Part shown: piece by piece, positions 18,153 to 27,751 of the stretch
How positions within the stretch are numbered: position 1 is the stretch's first letter
Layout: every line of letters starts with the position of its first letter
Source of the DNA: DAOMNN01 sp050486545
GTDB lineage: Bacteria; Pseudomonadota; Gammaproteobacteria; Burkholderiales; Rhodocyclaceae
Length of the DNA stretch: 64,000 bases
Assembly: GCA_050486545.1 (NCBI GenBank)
Contig: JBJHDM010000001.1
Span: forward strand, 1 to 64,000
Direction of reading: 5' to 3'
Made by a program: the position numbers and the translations under genes
Notes under the pieces: model-generated
Told to the model about the DNA's origin: nothing
Databases searched by the model: none
What the model saw: only the letters and a program-made list of their open reading frames with translations

Positions 18153-19079
18153 CTATTCCTCCAGCGGCCTGAACGTGAGGTTGAGCTCCGGGCGGAAAAG
18201 ATCCGGGGTCGCCGGCAAGGGCAAGGGGCTGGAGCGCCAGATCGCGCGTTCGATTGCGTCGTCGAGCGAGGCGATGCCCGACGAGCGGCTCAGGCGCACG
18301 TTCATGACGGTCCCGTCGGGCAACTGGCTGACCAGGAACACCGCCTCCGGGTTGCCCTGCAGGCCGGGTGGGCGTACCAGGTTTCCCCGTACCTTGATGC
18401 GGATCCGGTTCTGGTAGTCCTGCAGGGCGGCGCTGGAGCGTGCTGACGCCAGCCGGGCCGCATCGTCGCGCATCAGGCGCTCGACCTGTGCGCGTTCGAG
18501 TTCCCGCGCGAGCATCTCGTCGAGCTTCGCATCGCGCGGCGGTTCGACCGGTTTCGGCTCGGGTTTCGGGGCCGGCTTCGGTTCGGGTTTCGGGGCTGGC
18601 TTCGGTTCGGGCTTCGGCGCCGGTTTGGGTTCGGGTTTCGGCTCCGGCTTCGGCTTCGGTTTGGGCTCAGGCTTTGGCTCCGGTGTGGGCTCCGGCTCGG
18701 GCGCTTTGGTCGTGATCTCCGGCGGCGGCTCGGGCTTCGGCTCGGGCTTCGGCTCGGGCTTCGGCTCAGGCTTCGGCTCAGGCTTCGGCTCGGGCTTCGG
18801 CTCAGGCTTCGGCTCGGGCTTCGGCTCGGGCTTCGGCTCGGGCTTCGGCTCAGGCTTCGGCTCAGGCTTCGGTTCGGGCTTCGGTTCGGGTGCGGCGATG
18901 GGAGCCGGAGCCGGTGCGGAGGCGACGAGGTCGACTTCCAGCGCCGCAGGCGGCCGGGTCTCCCAGCGCACGCCCAGGACCAGGAATGCGATCAACCCGA
19001 CGTGAACGGCCACCGCCAGGGCCATCGAAGTCCATTTCGCCGGGGGTTCGCGGCCTTCCAGCCGGGGTGCGTCGGTCAT
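18153..19079 (-). CDS. tolA: TolA with a Lys-Pro/Glu-Pro repeat middle domain
   Basis: Inner-membrane protein spanning the periplasm to couple the TolQR motor to Pal/TolB. The 308 residues comprise a cytoplasmic N-terminus, a membrane helix at about 18-37, a middle region at about 64-180 made almost entirely of KPEP/KPAP units, a short charged helix ([20 protein letters not shown]) and a C-terminal TolA/TonB-like domain (about 220-308). E. coli TolA has a long alanine/lysine-rich helix in the middle; here the repeat should form a stiff polyproline-type rod, as in TonB. Position between tolR and tolB supports TolA. Confidence 0.9.
   Translation of the reverse strand: MTDAPRLEGREPPAKWTSMALAVAVHVGLIAFLVLGVRWETRPPAALEVDLVASAPAPAPIAAPEPKPEPKPEPKPEPKPEPKPEPKPEPKPEPKPEPKPEPKPEPKPEPKPEPKPEPPPEITTKAPEPEPTPEPKPEPKPKPKPEPKPEPKPAPKPEPKPAPKPEPKPAPKPEPKPVEPPRDAKLDEMLARELERAQVERLMRDDAARLASARSSAALQDYQNRIRIKVRGNLVRPPGLQGNPEAVFLVSQLPDGTVMNVRLSRSSGIASLDDAIERAIWRSSPLPLPATPDLFRPELNLTFRPLEE
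18727..18890. repeat. 12-bp tandem repeat within tolA
   Basis: About 13-14 consecutive near-identical units of GGCTTCGGCTCG (plus-strand reading), differing mainly at the last base and a few T/C changes, encode the longest KPEP stretch of TolA. A more degenerate continuation lies at about 18540-18690, interrupted by a [13 protein letters not shown] segment. The near-identity makes it prone to copy-number change. Confidence 0.9.
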
Positions 19080-19489
19080 TGTGCCCCCGAGCTTGCGTCG
19101 GTCAGCAGGCCGACCCGCTGGAACCCGCTCTGGCGAAGCGCGTTGAGCATGTCCATGACGTTCTCGTAGCGAACCTGCCGGTCGGCGGCGACGACCACCG
19201 ATTGGCCGGGATCCCGGTCGAGGACCTGCCGCAGTTCGCGCTGGAGATCGCTCGCGCTCATCTCGACCGGTGCCATGCCGGGACCAGCCTGGAGTGCGAA
19301 CGTGTCGTCCGCACGCACGAACACCGTCATGGCCTCGGAAGGGGGTTGCGGGACGCCGCCGACTCGCGGCAGGTCCACGCTTCCGGTCTGGATCATCGGG
19401 GCGGTCACCATGAAGATCACGAGCAGCACCAGCATCACGTCGATGTAGGGCACGACGTTGATCTGGTTCATGAGGCGGCGCTGACGCAT
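19076..19489 (-). CDS. tolR: Tol-Pal motor protein TolR (ExbD family)
   Basis: Inner-membrane stator/rotor partner of TolQ. The 137 residues have a short N-terminus ([17 protein letters not shown]) with the proton-path Asp in [14 protein letters not shown], one membrane helix at about 17-38 and a periplasmic ExbD domain. The ATG at 19489 is supported by the family N-terminus; longer upstream frames run antisense to tolQ sense. It overlaps tolA as ATGA (19076-19079). Confidence 0.95.
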   Translation of the reverse strand: MRQRRLMNQINVVPYIDVMLVLLVIFMVTAPMIQTGSVDLPRVGGVPQPPSEAMTVFVRADDTFALQAGPGMAPVEMSASDLQRELRQVLDRDPGQSVVVAADRQVRYENVMDMLNALRQSGFQRVGLLTDASSGAQ

Positions 19490-19505
19490 CGGCAAGGCCC
19501 CTCGG

Positions 19506-20180
19506 TCAGCGCAGATGGCGCTGAAGGATGTTGGAGAATTCTTCCATGAAGCTCTCGAAACGGATGCCGATCCGGTCGATGTCATGCGTAAAGCGGTTGT
19601 AGGCGACGACGGCCGGGATCGCTGCGAACAGTCCGATCGCGGTGGCCACCAGTGCTTCGGCGATTCCGGGCGCGACCTGGGCGAGCGTGGCCGAACTGAC
19701 GTTGGCAAGCCCCCGGAAGGCATTCATGATGCCCCAGACGGTCCCGAGCAGACCAATGTACGGGGAGACCGATCCGACCGTTGCCAGGAACGCCAGATGC
19801 GCTTCGAGATCGTCCATCTCGCGCTGGTGCGTCGCGCGCATCGCCCGCCGCGAACCGTCGATGATCGCGTTCTGGTCGTGACTCTTGGCGCGCAGCTTCG
19901 TGAACTCGCGGTACCCGGATTCGAAGATGCGCTCGATGCCGCCGGAGTCCTCGCGGGCGGCGGCTGCGGACTGGTAGAGTGTGTTGAGGTCGCCGCCGCT
20001 CCAGAAGTCCCGCTCGAACGATCCCGTGCTGCTGCGTGCGGCGCGGATCTGGAACCATTTGCGGAAAATCCAGTACCACGATACGAGGGAGAGGCCGATC
20101 AGCAGGGCCATGACCAGCTGGACGAGCAGGCTCGCCTGGCTGATCAGATAGAGAATGGATAGGTCTTCTGTAGTGGTCAT
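19506..20180 (-). CDS. tolQ: Tol-Pal motor protein TolQ (ExbB family)
   Basis: Proton-driven motor subunit of the Tol complex. The 224 residues have three membrane helices at about 15-37, 128-155 and 168-192, with the conserved VSPYIGLLGTVWGIMNAF and AEALVATAIGLFAAIPAVVAYN segments. It overlaps ybgC by four bases (ATGA) and precedes tolR by 16 bases. Confidence 0.96.
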   Translation of the reverse strand: MTTTEDLSILYLISQASLLVQLVMALLIGLSLVSWYWIFRKWFQIRAARSSTGSFERDFWSGGDLNTLYQSAAAAREDSGGIERIFESGYREFTKLRAKSHDQNAIIDGSRRAMRATHQREMDDLEAHLAFLATVGSVSPYIGLLGTVWGIMNAFRGLANVSSATLAQVAPGIAEALVATAIGLFAAIPAVVAYNRFTHDIDRIGIRFESFMEEFSNILQRHLR

Positions 20181-20623
20181 GTTTTCAAGAAGGATTGGAT
20201 TCGCGCACGCAGCTCCGGCGGGATCGGGGCGGGCCGCTGCCTGAGCGTATCGACGCAGGCGATGAGGATCCGGGAATCGAATAGAAGTTCCCCGTTCCGC
20301 AACACCTGTTGTTCGAACGCGAGGCTGGCTCCCCGGGTCTCGACGACGCGTGTCACAAGCTGTAACGCATCATCGAGCCTTGCGGGTGACAAGTACTCGG
20401 CTTGAACCGATCGGACGACGAACGCCAGTCCGGTGTCCGCCATCAATCGCTGTTGCTCGAAGCCGAGACCCCTCAGCCATTCGGTGCGGGCGCGTTCGCA
20501 AAATCTCAGATAGTTGGCGTAATAGACGACGCCGGCCGCATCGGTATCCTCGTAGTACACCCGGACCGGAAGCACGAAGCCGGGCGAAGCGGTAGGCAAC
20601 GAGGAGGCGGTGAGGGGGCGCAT
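20177..20623 (-). CDS. ybgC: Tol-Pal associated acyl-CoA thioesterase YbgC
   Basis: Hotdog-fold thioesterase, the usual first gene of the tol-pal operon. The 148 residues show the signature YYEDTDAAGVVYYANYLRFCERARTE; the catalytic aspartate corresponds to Asp28 (second Asp of EDTD). The ATG at 20623 gives a slightly long N-terminus (about 10 residues more than E. coli YbgC). Confidence 0.93.
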   Translation of the reverse strand: MRPLTASSLPTASPGFVLPVRVYYEDTDAAGVVYYANYLRFCERARTEWLRGLGFEQQRLMADTGLAFVVRSVQAEYLSPARLDDALQLVTRVVETRGASLAFEQQVLRNGELLFDSRILIACVDTLRQRPAPIPPELRARIQSFLKT

Positions 20624-20850
20624 CCGCGCATTCTATCCGAGGCCGACACTCGGGTGTCTGCGCCCGCGTCCGGGTTTTCCGCAAGCAATTGCTTCAAGCC
20701 CGTCGCCCTGCGTGGGGAGAGCAGGGCTTCAGCACACCGGCAGTCTGTGGCACATTGAGGCCGCAAGCGCAGCGGATCCGGACAAGGTGCTATCCTTATA
20801 AATCGTTCGAACCGTCTACAACGGGGCTTTTACGGGCAGATCATAGCGTG

Positions 20851-22008
20851 GTGTCTGGAATTTTCGGCAAGAAACCCCCGGTGGGTCATTCGCGAGGCGC
20901 CGATGCGTCGCAGGGCGCCGGTTCGCCGGTTCGCACGGAGTTGTCTACGATCGATTTCTCCGGTGCCGATGTCTCCCGTGCACTGGCCGAATGTGCCGAC
21001 CTGGTCGAGGTCCAGGAAGTCGGTTCCGGGATCGGTGCGGCCTATGAGGAGGCTGCGGTCCTGTACGCGAACGGCAGTGCGCGCGAAGCCGAGACCCTGC
21101 TCGAGGCGGTGCTGAACGACGAGTCGTTCAATGCCGGCGAGGGCTTGTGGATGATGCTGCTCGACCTCTACCAGTTGACCGGGCAGCGTGAGCGCTTCGA
21201 GTCCCGCGTGCTCGATTACGCGACTCGTTTCGAGCGCTCGCCCCCGCCGTGGGTGGACCTGTCCTCGAGCCAGCCGCGCCGCCGATCCGATATCGCTCCG
21301 CTCATCAACCTGAGCGGGAACCTGTCCGGCGAGGCCGCCGATCAGCTCAAGCAGATCTTCGTGATCGGGCAGAAGAGCGGCGCGATCCGAATCGACCTGA
21401 GGCGTTTGCGTTCGGTGGATGAGCAGGGCTGTCGCCTGTTGCTCGACGTGATCGCGGCGCTGCTGCGGGAGCGGGCCAAGGTCTCGCTCATCAACGCGTC
21501 GCAACTCGTGTCGATGCTCGAAGGGCAGATCCACCCGGGCAGAGCGGAGGTACGCGAGATGTGGCTTCTGATGCTCGAGGCGCTTCAGCATACGGGCGAG
21601 CACGAGCGTTTCGAGCAACTTGCAGTGGACTACGCCATCACGTTCGAGGAGTCCCCGCCCTCCTGGGAGGTTCGCGATGCCCAGCAGCCGGTGGCGGTGT
21701 CCGCGACCCAGGCCCGGTCAAGCGCGGAAGAGGGAGACGGGGTCTGTCTCGAAGGCGAGCTGACCAGCGCGAACAACGAGAGCATCCGAAAGCTGGCCGC
21801 ATTCGCCAGTTCGCGCCAGGCCGTCGAAGTGGACTGCAGTCGGCTCAAGCGGCTCGACTTCGTCAGCGCCGGCACGCTGTTCAACATCCTCGCCACCCTG
21901 CAGGCACAGGGCAAGCTCGTTACCCTGCAAGGCGTCAATGCAATGGTCGGCGCCTTGCTGCGGGTCATGGGGGTCGATCAGGTCGCCCAGGTCACGCTGC
22001 GACACTGA
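20851..22008 (+). CDS. Protein with two STAS domains separated by helical units
   Basis: Predicted cytoplasmic protein of 385 residues. It contains an internal duplication: a helical unit (LYANGSAREAETLLEAVL...MMLLDLYQLTGQRERFE...), a STAS domain (LINLSGNLSGEAADQLKQI...), a second helical unit with matching wording (LMLEALQHTGEHERFEQLAVDYAITFEESPPSWE), and a second STAS domain (VCLEGELTSANNESIRKL...FVSAGTLFNILATL). The second STAS keeps the SAG turn where anti-sigma-antagonists are phosphorylated; the first has DEQG there. No kinase or sigma gene is adjacent. I chose the GTG at 20851 (VSGIFGKKPP); GTG 20848 is also possible. An AT-rich TATCCTTATAAAT (20791-20803) may be part of its promoter. 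Function not known. Confidence 0.75.
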   Translation: MSGIFGKKPPVGHSRGADASQGAGSPVRTELSTIDFSGADVSRALAECADLVEVQEVGSGIGAAYEEAAVLYANGSAREAETLLEAVLNDESFNAGEGLWMMLLDLYQLTGQRERFESRVLDYATRFERSPPPWVDLSSSQPRRRSDIAPLINLSGNLSGEAADQLKQIFVIGQKSGAIRIDLRRLRSVDEQGCRLLLDVIAALLRERAKVSLINASQLVSMLEGQIHPGRAEVREMWLLMLEALQHTGEHERFEQLAVDYAITFEESPPSWEVRDAQQPVAVSATQARSSAEEGDGVCLEGELTSANNESIRKLAAFASSRQAVEVDCSRLKRLDFVSAGTLFNILATLQAQGKLVTLQGVNAMVGALLRVMGVDQVAQVTLRH

Positions 22009-22038
22009 CCTTTTCAGACAACCGTTCAAGGACCGTAC

Positions 22039-22587
22039 ATGGAGCAATACCGCGGCACCACCATCCTTTCCGTACGTCGCGGCCGGCGGGTCGCGCTGGG
22101 TGGGGACGGGCAGGTCACGCTTGGCAACGTCGTCATCAAGGCGACCGCCCGCAAGGTTCGCACGCTCTACCAGGGCCGCATCCTTGCCGGTTTCGCCGGC
22201 GGCACGGCCGACGCCTTCACGCTGTTCGAGCGTTTCGAAGCCAAGCTCGACAAGCACCAGGGCAACCTGTTGCGCAGTGCAGTCGAGCTGGCAAAGGACT
22301 GGCGGACCGACCGGATGCTGCGTCGCCTGGAGGCCATGCTGGCGGTGGCCGATTCCGAGCATTCGCTGGTGATCACCGGTAACGGCGATGTCCTCGAACC
22401 CGAGCAGGGGATCGTTGCGATCGGAAGCGGTGGCGCGTACGCCCAGTCGGCCGCGCGGGCCTTGCTCGAGAACACCGAGCTTGATCCCGAGCAGATCGTT
22501 GCGAAGTCCCTGCAGATCGCCGGAGACCTGTGCATCTACACGAATCAGAGTCATGTAATCGAAGTCCTCGAGGCGCAACCGGAATGA
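22039..22587 (+). CDS. hslV: ATP-dependent protease subunit HslV
   Basis: Proteasome-like threonine peptidase that forms two hexameric rings capped by HslU. The 182 residues start [12 protein letters not shown]; the catalytic N-terminal threonine after processing should be Thr7 (the first T of GTTI), so six residues are removed. [14 protein letters not shown] and [15 protein letters not shown] are conserved. It overlaps hslU as ATGA (22584-22587). Confidence 0.97.
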   Translation: MEQYRGTTILSVRRGRRVALGGDGQVTLGNVVIKATARKVRTLYQGRILAGFAGGTADAFTLFERFEAKLDKHQGNLLRSAVELAKDWRTDRMLRRLEAMLAVADSEHSLVITGNGDVLEPEQGIVAIGSGGAYAQSAARALLENTELDPEQIVAKSLQIAGDLCIYTNQSHVIEVLEAQPE

Positions 22588-23915
22588 CCCAGATGACCCC
22601 GCCGGAGATCGTCTCCGAACTCGACAAGCACATCGTCGGCCAGGGAAAGGCCAAGAAGGCGGTCGCGATCGCGCTGCGTAACCGCTGGCGCCGCGCCCAG
22701 GTGGATGAGCCCCTGCGCAGCGAGATCACGCCGAAGAATATCCTCATGATCGGGCCGACGGGGGTCGGCAAGACCGAGATCGCACGTCGCTTGGCGAGAC
22801 TCGCCAGCGCGCCGTTCATCAAGATCGAGGCGACAAAGTTCACCGAGGTGGGCTACGTGGGGCGGGACGTGGAAACCATCGTCCGCGATCTGGTCGAGAT
22901 CGCCGTCAAGGACGGGCGCGAGCAGGCAATGCGCTCGGTCCGCGATCGTGCGCTCGATGCGGCCGAGGATCGGGTGCTCGATGCGTTGCTGCCGCCTGCG
23001 CGTCCGGTGGGTTTCGATGCCCCGGTCGAGTCCCAGGATACGGCGACGCGGCAGAAATTCCGCAAGAAGCTGCGCGAGGGCGAACTCGACGACAAGGAAA
23101 TCGAGATCGAGGTCGCCGCCCAGGCGATGACTGCGGAGATCTTCGCCCCGCCGGGGATGGAGGAGCTGACGCAACAGATCCAGGGCATGTTCCAGAACCT
23201 GGGCGGGGGCAAGAAGAAGCTGCGCAAGATGCGCATTGCCGATGCGCTGAAGGCGCTGGCAGACGAGGAAGCGGCACGGCTCATCAATGACGAGGAGGTC
23301 AAGGCCGCGGCCGTGCGTGCCGTCGAGCAGAACGGCATCGTGTTCCTCGACGAGGTCGACAAGATCGCCGCCCGCTCGGACGTCCATGGCGCCGACGTTT
23401 CGCGCCAGGGCGTGCAGCGCGACCTGCTTCCGCTGGTCGAGGGCACGACGATCTCGACCAAGTACGGAATGATCAAGACCGACCACATCCTGTTCATCGC
23501 CAGCGGTGCGTTCCACCTGTCCAAGCCGAGCGACCTGATCCCTGAACTGCAGGGGCGCTTCCCCATCCGGGTCGAGCTGGAGAGCCTTTCGGTCGAGGAT
23601 TTCGAGCGCATCCTCACGCAGACCGATGCGTGCCTGACACGGCAGTACCAGGCCCTGCTGGCGACCGACGGGGTCGACATCCGCTTCACCGATGAGGGGA
23701 TCCGACGGCTCGCCGAGATCGCGTTCCAGGTCAACGAGAAGACCGAGAACATCGGTGCCCGGCGTCTCTACACGGTGATGGAGAAGCTGCTCGAGGAAGT
23801 CTCGTTCGACGCCGGCAAGGTCGGCCTCGATCAGGTGCTGGTCGATGCGGCGTACGTGGATGTTCGGCTCGACAGGTTGGCACAGCGCGAGGACCTGGCC
23901 CGTTACGTGCTCTGA
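22584..23915 (+). CDS. hslU: ATP-dependent protease ATPase subunit HslU
   Basis: AAA+ unfoldase of the HslUV protease. In 443 residues: Walker A GPTGVGKT (57-64), the intermediate domain at about 110-240, Walker [26 protein letters not shown], a sensor region and C-terminal [23 protein letters not shown], ending RYVL, the tail that docks in HslV. The ATG at 22584 overlaps the hslV stop; a longer in-frame start at 22530 lies inside hslV. Confidence 0.97.
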   Translation: MTQMTPPEIVSELDKHIVGQGKAKKAVAIALRNRWRRAQVDEPLRSEITPKNILMIGPTGVGKTEIARRLARLASAPFIKIEATKFTEVGYVGRDVETIVRDLVEIAVKDGREQAMRSVRDRALDAAEDRVLDALLPPARPVGFDAPVESQDTATRQKFRKKLREGELDDKEIEIEVAAQAMTAEIFAPPGMEELTQQIQGMFQNLGGGKKKLRKMRIADALKALADEEAARLINDEEVKAAAVRAVEQNGIVFLDEVDKIAARSDVHGADVSRQGVQRDLLPLVEGTTISTKYGMIKTDHILFIASGAFHLSKPSDLIPELQGRFPIRVELESLSVEDFERILTQTDACLTRQYQALLATDGVDIRFTDEGIRRLAEIAFQVNEKTENIGARRLYTVMEKLLEEVSFDAGKVGLDQVLVDAAYVDVRLDRLAQREDLARYVL

Positions 23916-23969
23916 GATCCCTGCAGGGCCCGGCCTGCAGGCCATCGTTCGGGCCATGGTGGCATCGTC

Positions 23970-23993
23970 CGGGCCGCCACGGCCCGACCTTTT
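23970..23993 (+). terminator. Possible terminator after hslVU
   Basis: CGGGCCG-CCA-CGGCCCG forms a 7-bp GC-only stem with a 3-base loop, followed by ACCTTTT. It lies 55 bases past the hslU stop and ends 30 bases before the AEC transporter gene. The T-run is short, so termination may be partial. Confidence 0.45.
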
Positions 23994-24023
23994 CCGTCCC
24001 GACTTTCCGTTTCGAGTGACCAC

Positions 24024-24899
24024 ATGATCATCCGGATCGTCTCCATCCTGTTCCCGTTGTTCGCGATCGCCGCGCTGGGCTACCTGGTGGGCAAGCGCTT
24101 GAAACCCGATCTGTCGCATGCGAACAAGCTGAACATGGACGTGTTCGTGCCGGCGCTGGTGTTCGCGGCGTTGGTGAACAAGGAGTTTCGCGTCACCGAG
24201 TTCATTCCGCTGGGGACCGCAACGCTGATCGTCGTGGTCGGCTCGGGAGTCGCCGGCTGGGCACTCGCACGGCTTGCCGGGGTTGCGACGAAGACGCTGG
24301 TGCCGCCGATGATGTTCAACAACTGCGGCAACCTGGGCCTGCCGCTGGCGGTGCTGGCCTTCGGCGAGCTTGCGCTGGCGCCGGCCGTGGTCATGTTCAT
24401 GGTCTCCAATCTGCTCCACTTCTCCTATGGTGCCTGGCTGCTCGATCATCGCGTCAGGGTGTGGACGGTGTGGAAGGTGCCTTCGGTGCTGGCCACGCTG
24501 GCGGGGCTTGCGGTCGGACTTGCCAGCATCGAAATCTGGCCGCCCCTGCTCGTCGCAATCCGCATGCTGGGCGAGATCTCGATTCCGCTGATGCTGTTCG
24601 CGCTCGGGGTGCGGCTGACCGACTCGCGCATCGCATCCGTCGGCATCGGGGTCTTCGTTGCCGCGGCGCGGCCTCTCGTCGGCATGCTGCTTGCACTCGC
24701 GGTGATGCTGGTCATCGACCTGCCGCCGCAGGAGCGGGCATTGCTGCTGGTCTTTGGCGCATTGCCGCCGGCTGTGCTTAACTACATATTCGCGGAGCGC
24801 TACCATCAGGAACCCGAGGCGGTCGCTTCGATGGTGCTGATCGGCAACCTGTCGGCGCTGTTGTTCCTGCCCGTGGCGCTTGCAGTCTCCCTGCCCTGA
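24024..24899 (+). CDS. AEC-family transporter (auxin efflux carrier type)
   Basis: Inner-membrane protein of 291 residues with about ten hydrophobic helices. The central MFNNCGNLGLPLAVLAFG motif is the hallmark of the AEC/bile-acid-transporter superfamily, whose bacterial members carry small organic acids or remain unassigned. PPAVLNYIFAERY near the C-terminus is also family-typical. Nothing nearby indicates the substrate. It starts about 30 bases after a candidate hslVU terminator. Confidence 0.85.
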   Translation: MIIRIVSILFPLFAIAALGYLVGKRLKPDLSHANKLNMDVFVPALVFAALVNKEFRVTEFIPLGTATLIVVVGSGVAGWALARLAGVATKTLVPPMMFNNCGNLGLPLAVLAFGELALAPAVVMFMVSNLLHFSYGAWLLDHRVRVWTVWKVPSVLATLAGLAVGLASIEIWPPLLVAIRMLGEISIPLMLFALGVRLTDSRIASVGIGVFVAAARPLVGMLLALAVMLVIDLPPQERALLLVFGALPPAVLNYIFAERYHQEPEAVASMVLIGNLSALLFLPVALAVSLP

Positions 24900-24931
24900 A
24901 GGGCGAGGCAACTCACCTGCGAGGCATGCGG

Positions 24932-25240
24932 ATGAAGCTCTTCATGCATTGCATGAATCTCGTCGAGGCACATCACCGCGCAAACCTGCTGCACTCGGCA
25001 GGCATTCGTGCCGAGGTGCGCAACACCTATCTCGCCGGTGCGGTCGGCGATATCCCGTTCATAGAGGCCGGCCCGCAGATCTGGATCGACGACAGGGAGA
25101 ACGAGCAGCTTGCGCGGGCGATTCTCGACGAGGCGGGGCAACCGACCACCCAATCGTCGTGGCATTGCGAATCCTGTGGTGAGACGATCGAGGGGCAGTT
25201 CGGCCAGTGCTGGAACTGCGGTGCGATGCGGCCGCTCTGA
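24932..25240 (+). CDS. DUF2007-type protein with C-terminal zinc ribbon
   Basis: Small predicted cytoplasmic protein (102 residues). The N-terminal half (MKLFMHCMNLVEAHHRANLLHSAGI...IWIDDRENEQLARAIL) fits the DUF2007 putative signal-transducing fold, and the C-terminus carries a zinc ribbon, CESCGE...CWNCG. GAGG at 24921-24924 gives proper spacing for the ATG at 24932; the ATG at 24926 is too close. It may share the transcript of the AEC gene, 32 bases upstream. Function unknown. Confidence 0.75.
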   Translation: MKLFMHCMNLVEAHHRANLLHSAGIRAEVRNTYLAGAVGDIPFIEAGPQIWIDDRENEQLARAILDEAGQPTTQSSWHCESCGETIEGQFGQCWNCGAMRPL

Positions 25241-25271
25241 GCCGGTTCGGCCCGCGAGACTCGCTCCGGTG

Positions 25272-26066
25272 TCATGCGTTCTGCGGCGGAGGTGCGGCGG
25301 ACGTCTTTCCCGGGGTCTTGCCGAGTAGCGAAGTGATCAGATCGACCGGAACCGGGAATACGAGCGTCGAACTCTTGTCGCCGGCAACCTGGGTCAGGGT
25401 CTGCAAGTAGCGCAACTGCATTGCCGCCGGCTGGCGGGACAGCATTTCGGCCGCCTCCATGAGAGACTGCGCCGCCTGCTTCTCCCCCTCGGCATGAATG
25501 ACCTTGGCTCGCCGTTCGCGCTCGGCTTCGGCCTGACGCGCGATGGCACGGATCATCGTTTCGTTCAGATCGATGTGCTTGATCTCGACGTTGGTGACCT
25601 TGATGCCCCAGGCATCGGTCTGCGAGTCGAGAATCTGCTGGACGTCCAGATTGAGCTTCTCCCGCTCCGAGAGCATTTCGTCCAGCTCGTGCTTGCCGAG
25701 CACTGCACGCAGGGTGGTCTGAGCGAGCTGGCTGGTCGCCTCGAAATAGTGCTCGACCTGGATGATCGCACGCTCCGGGTCGACGACGCGGAAGTACAGT
25801 ACGGCATTGACCTTGACGGAGACGTTGTCGCGCGAGATGACGTCCTGGCTGGGTACGTCCATCGTCACCACCCGCAGGTCCACACGCACCATCTGCTGAA
25901 CCCCGGGAATGACGATGATGAGGCCTGGCCCCTTGACCTTCCAGAAACGGCCGAGCATGAAGATCACGCCGCGTTCGTATTCGCGCAAAATGCGAATTGC
26001 GCTGATCAGTAGCGCAAACAGAAGTATCAGCACCGTGCTCAGGCCGAGATTGAAGTCGAACATCAT
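25272..26066 (-). CDS. Slipin family protein (SPFH/stomatin-like)
   Basis: Membrane scaffold of the stomatin/prohibitin superfamily, 264 residues: an N-terminal membrane helix (about 8-27), the SPFH domain ([36 protein letters not shown]...), a coiled coil around [25 protein letters not shown], and a Pro-rich tail. Such slipins are cleaved by, or work with, the NfeD-type protease next to them. ATGA overlap with nfeD shows translational coupling. Confidence 0.92.
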   Translation of the reverse strand: MMFDFNLGLSTVLILLFALLISAIRILREYERGVIFMLGRFWKVKGPGLIIVIPGVQQMVRVDLRVVTMDVPSQDVISRDNVSVKVNAVLYFRVVDPERAIIQVEHYFEATSQLAQTTLRAVLGKHELDEMLSEREKLNLDVQQILDSQTDAWGIKVTNVEIKHIDLNETMIRAIARQAEAERERRAKVIHAEGEKQAAQSLMEAAEMLSRQPAAMQLRYLQTLTQVAGDKSSTLVFPVPVDLITSLLGKTPGKTSAAPPPQNA

Positions 26067-27535
26067 GTCGTGCTCCTTGATGTGGATTCGGGTTCGGGTT
26101 TAACCGGCTCGACTGTGAGGGTCAGACCGCTCATCGCGGAAACCCGGACGAGGTCGCCCGCGGTGAGCGGTCCGGCCCCCTGGACGCGCCAGCTCTCGCC
26201 GTGGATATGGGCATAGGCTCCGAGGGTGTCGACGGACGTGATCGTGCCGACGGCGCCCAGCATTTCCTCGGCACCACTGACGACGCGCCGCTTGCGGGCG
26301 CGTACCGCGAAGGTGCCGATCGCGAGCAGCAACCCCGCACTGACGACGGCCAGCCCGACCAGAAACGGCAGCGGGATGCCGAACCCTGGAATGTCGCTGT
26401 CCATCAGAAACAGCCCGCCCACGATGAAGGCGACGACCCCCCCGATCCCCAGCACCCCGAAGCTCGGGACGAAGGCCTCGGCCAGCATCAGCATTGCGCC
26501 GACCGCGATCAAGGCCACGCCCGCCCAATTGACGGGCAGTAGCTGGAACGCGTACATCGCGATCAGGATGCAGATCAGGCCGGCCACGCCGGGCACGCCG
26601 AAACCAGGGCTGGTGAATTCGAAGAACAGGCCGTAGATGCCGATCATCATCAACACAAGGGCGATCTGCGGGTTCGAAAGGACGGCGAGCACCTGATTGC
26701 GCCAGTCGGGGGTGATGTGCTCCACGTGGGCGCCGGCAGTGGCCAGCGTCACGACGTCGCCCGTGTCGAGCTTCACCTCGCGGCCATCGATACGCTGGAG
26801 CAGGTCGGCGAGGTTTGCGGCGACGAGGTCGATCACATTGCTCTCGAGCGCTTCCTCGGCAGTGAGGCTCGCGGCCTCGCGGACTGCGCGTTCAGCGAAA
26901 TCGGCATCGCGGCCGCGCAACTGGGCGAGGCTGCGGATGTAGGCGGCCGCATCGTTGGTGAGTTTGTCCATCATCGGATTGGCGCTGCTCGGCAGGGGCC
27001 GCGGCTCGGCTTCCGTTGCCGCTTCCTTGTGGTCGGCATCCTCATCGACGGATTCCTTGTCCTGCGGTGTATCCCTGCGGCGTGCGTCGTCCGATCCGCC
27101 AGGCGTGCCGCCCCCCCCGGGGGCGCCGATCGTCACCGGCGAGGCTGCGCCGAGATTGGTCGCAGGCGCCATGGCGGCGATGTGGCTGGCGTACAGGATG
27201 AAGGTGCCGGCACTGGCCGCACGGGCGCCTTCGGGGCTGACGTAGGTCGCAACCGGGATCGGCGACGCAAGGATGCCCTTGATGATGACGCGCATCGCCG
27301 TATCCAGCCCGCCCGGCGTGTCCATCTCGAGGACGACCAGGCCGGCGTTGCGTTCGCGCGCGATCTCCAGCCCGCGTGTGACGAAGTCCGAGGTGGCCGG
27401 GCCGATCGCGCCGTCGATACGCAGCGTGACGACGTGCGAAGACGACGGCGCCTCGGTGGCCACCGAGGCACCGAGCAGGGCAAGCCCGCTCAGGAGCAGC
27501 AGGGTTGCAAACAGTCTTCGCGGGCCAGCGGGCAT
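26063..27535 (-). CDS. NfeD family membrane-bound serine protease (long form)
   Basis: Full-length NfeD/PH1510-like protein, 490 residues: signal peptide (about 1-26), a ClpP-like protease domain with the nucleophile in AASAGTFIL, a low-complexity charged insert at about 140-185, four to five membrane helices at about 280-420, and a C-terminal OB-fold NfeD domain ([24 protein letters not shown]...). It probably cleaves the C-terminus of the neighbouring slipin and contributes to membrane quality control. Confidence 0.92.
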   Translation of the reverse strand: MPAGPRRLFATLLLLSGLALLGASVATEAPSSSHVVTLRIDGAIGPATSDFVTRGLEIARERNAGLVVLEMDTPGGLDTAMRVIIKGILASPIPVATYVSPEGARAASAGTFILYASHIAAMAPATNLGAASPVTIGAPGGGGTPGGSDDARRRDTPQDKESVDEDADHKEAATEAEPRPLPSSANPMMDKLTNDAAAYIRSLAQLRGRDADFAERAVREAASLTAEEALESNVIDLVAANLADLLQRIDGREVKLDTGDVVTLATAGAHVEHITPDWRNQVLAVLSNPQIALVLMMIGIYGLFFEFTSPGFGVPGVAGLICILIAMYAFQLLPVNWAGVALIAVGAMLMLAEAFVPSFGVLGIGGVVAFIVGGLFLMDSDIPGFGIPLPFLVGLAVVSAGLLLAIGTFAVRARKRRVVSGAEEMLGAVGTITSVDTLGAYAHIHGESWRVQGAGPLTAGDLVRVSAMSGLTLTVEPVKPEPESTSRSTT

Positions 27536-27751
27536 GGCGTCGTCCTCTCCGGCTCGTGCAGCATGGGGTCATACTACAGGGGTCCTTGCTATGAGTGTAG
27601 TCCGTCGCGGGTGTTCCCGTTGCCGGGGTTGGGTGGGGGCTCGCGCGGGTCCGATCGCCGGGGTCATGCGGTCGCTGCAGGCGATGTCTTGCGCATGGAT
27701 GGCCCCGTTGCTAGGCTGCTCCCATTCCATGCCTTTCCAAGGGGTTTCGTC

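Noticed and set aside
18727..18890. Tandem array considered as a CRISPR or non-coding satellite
   Set aside because: The units are 12 bp, contiguous, without spacers, and in frame within tolA.
22551..24911. Long antisense frame across hslU and the AEC gene
   Set aside because: It mirrors the codon pattern of the real genes, is rich in His/Arg/Asp/Gln typical of antisense GC-rich frames, and matches no family.
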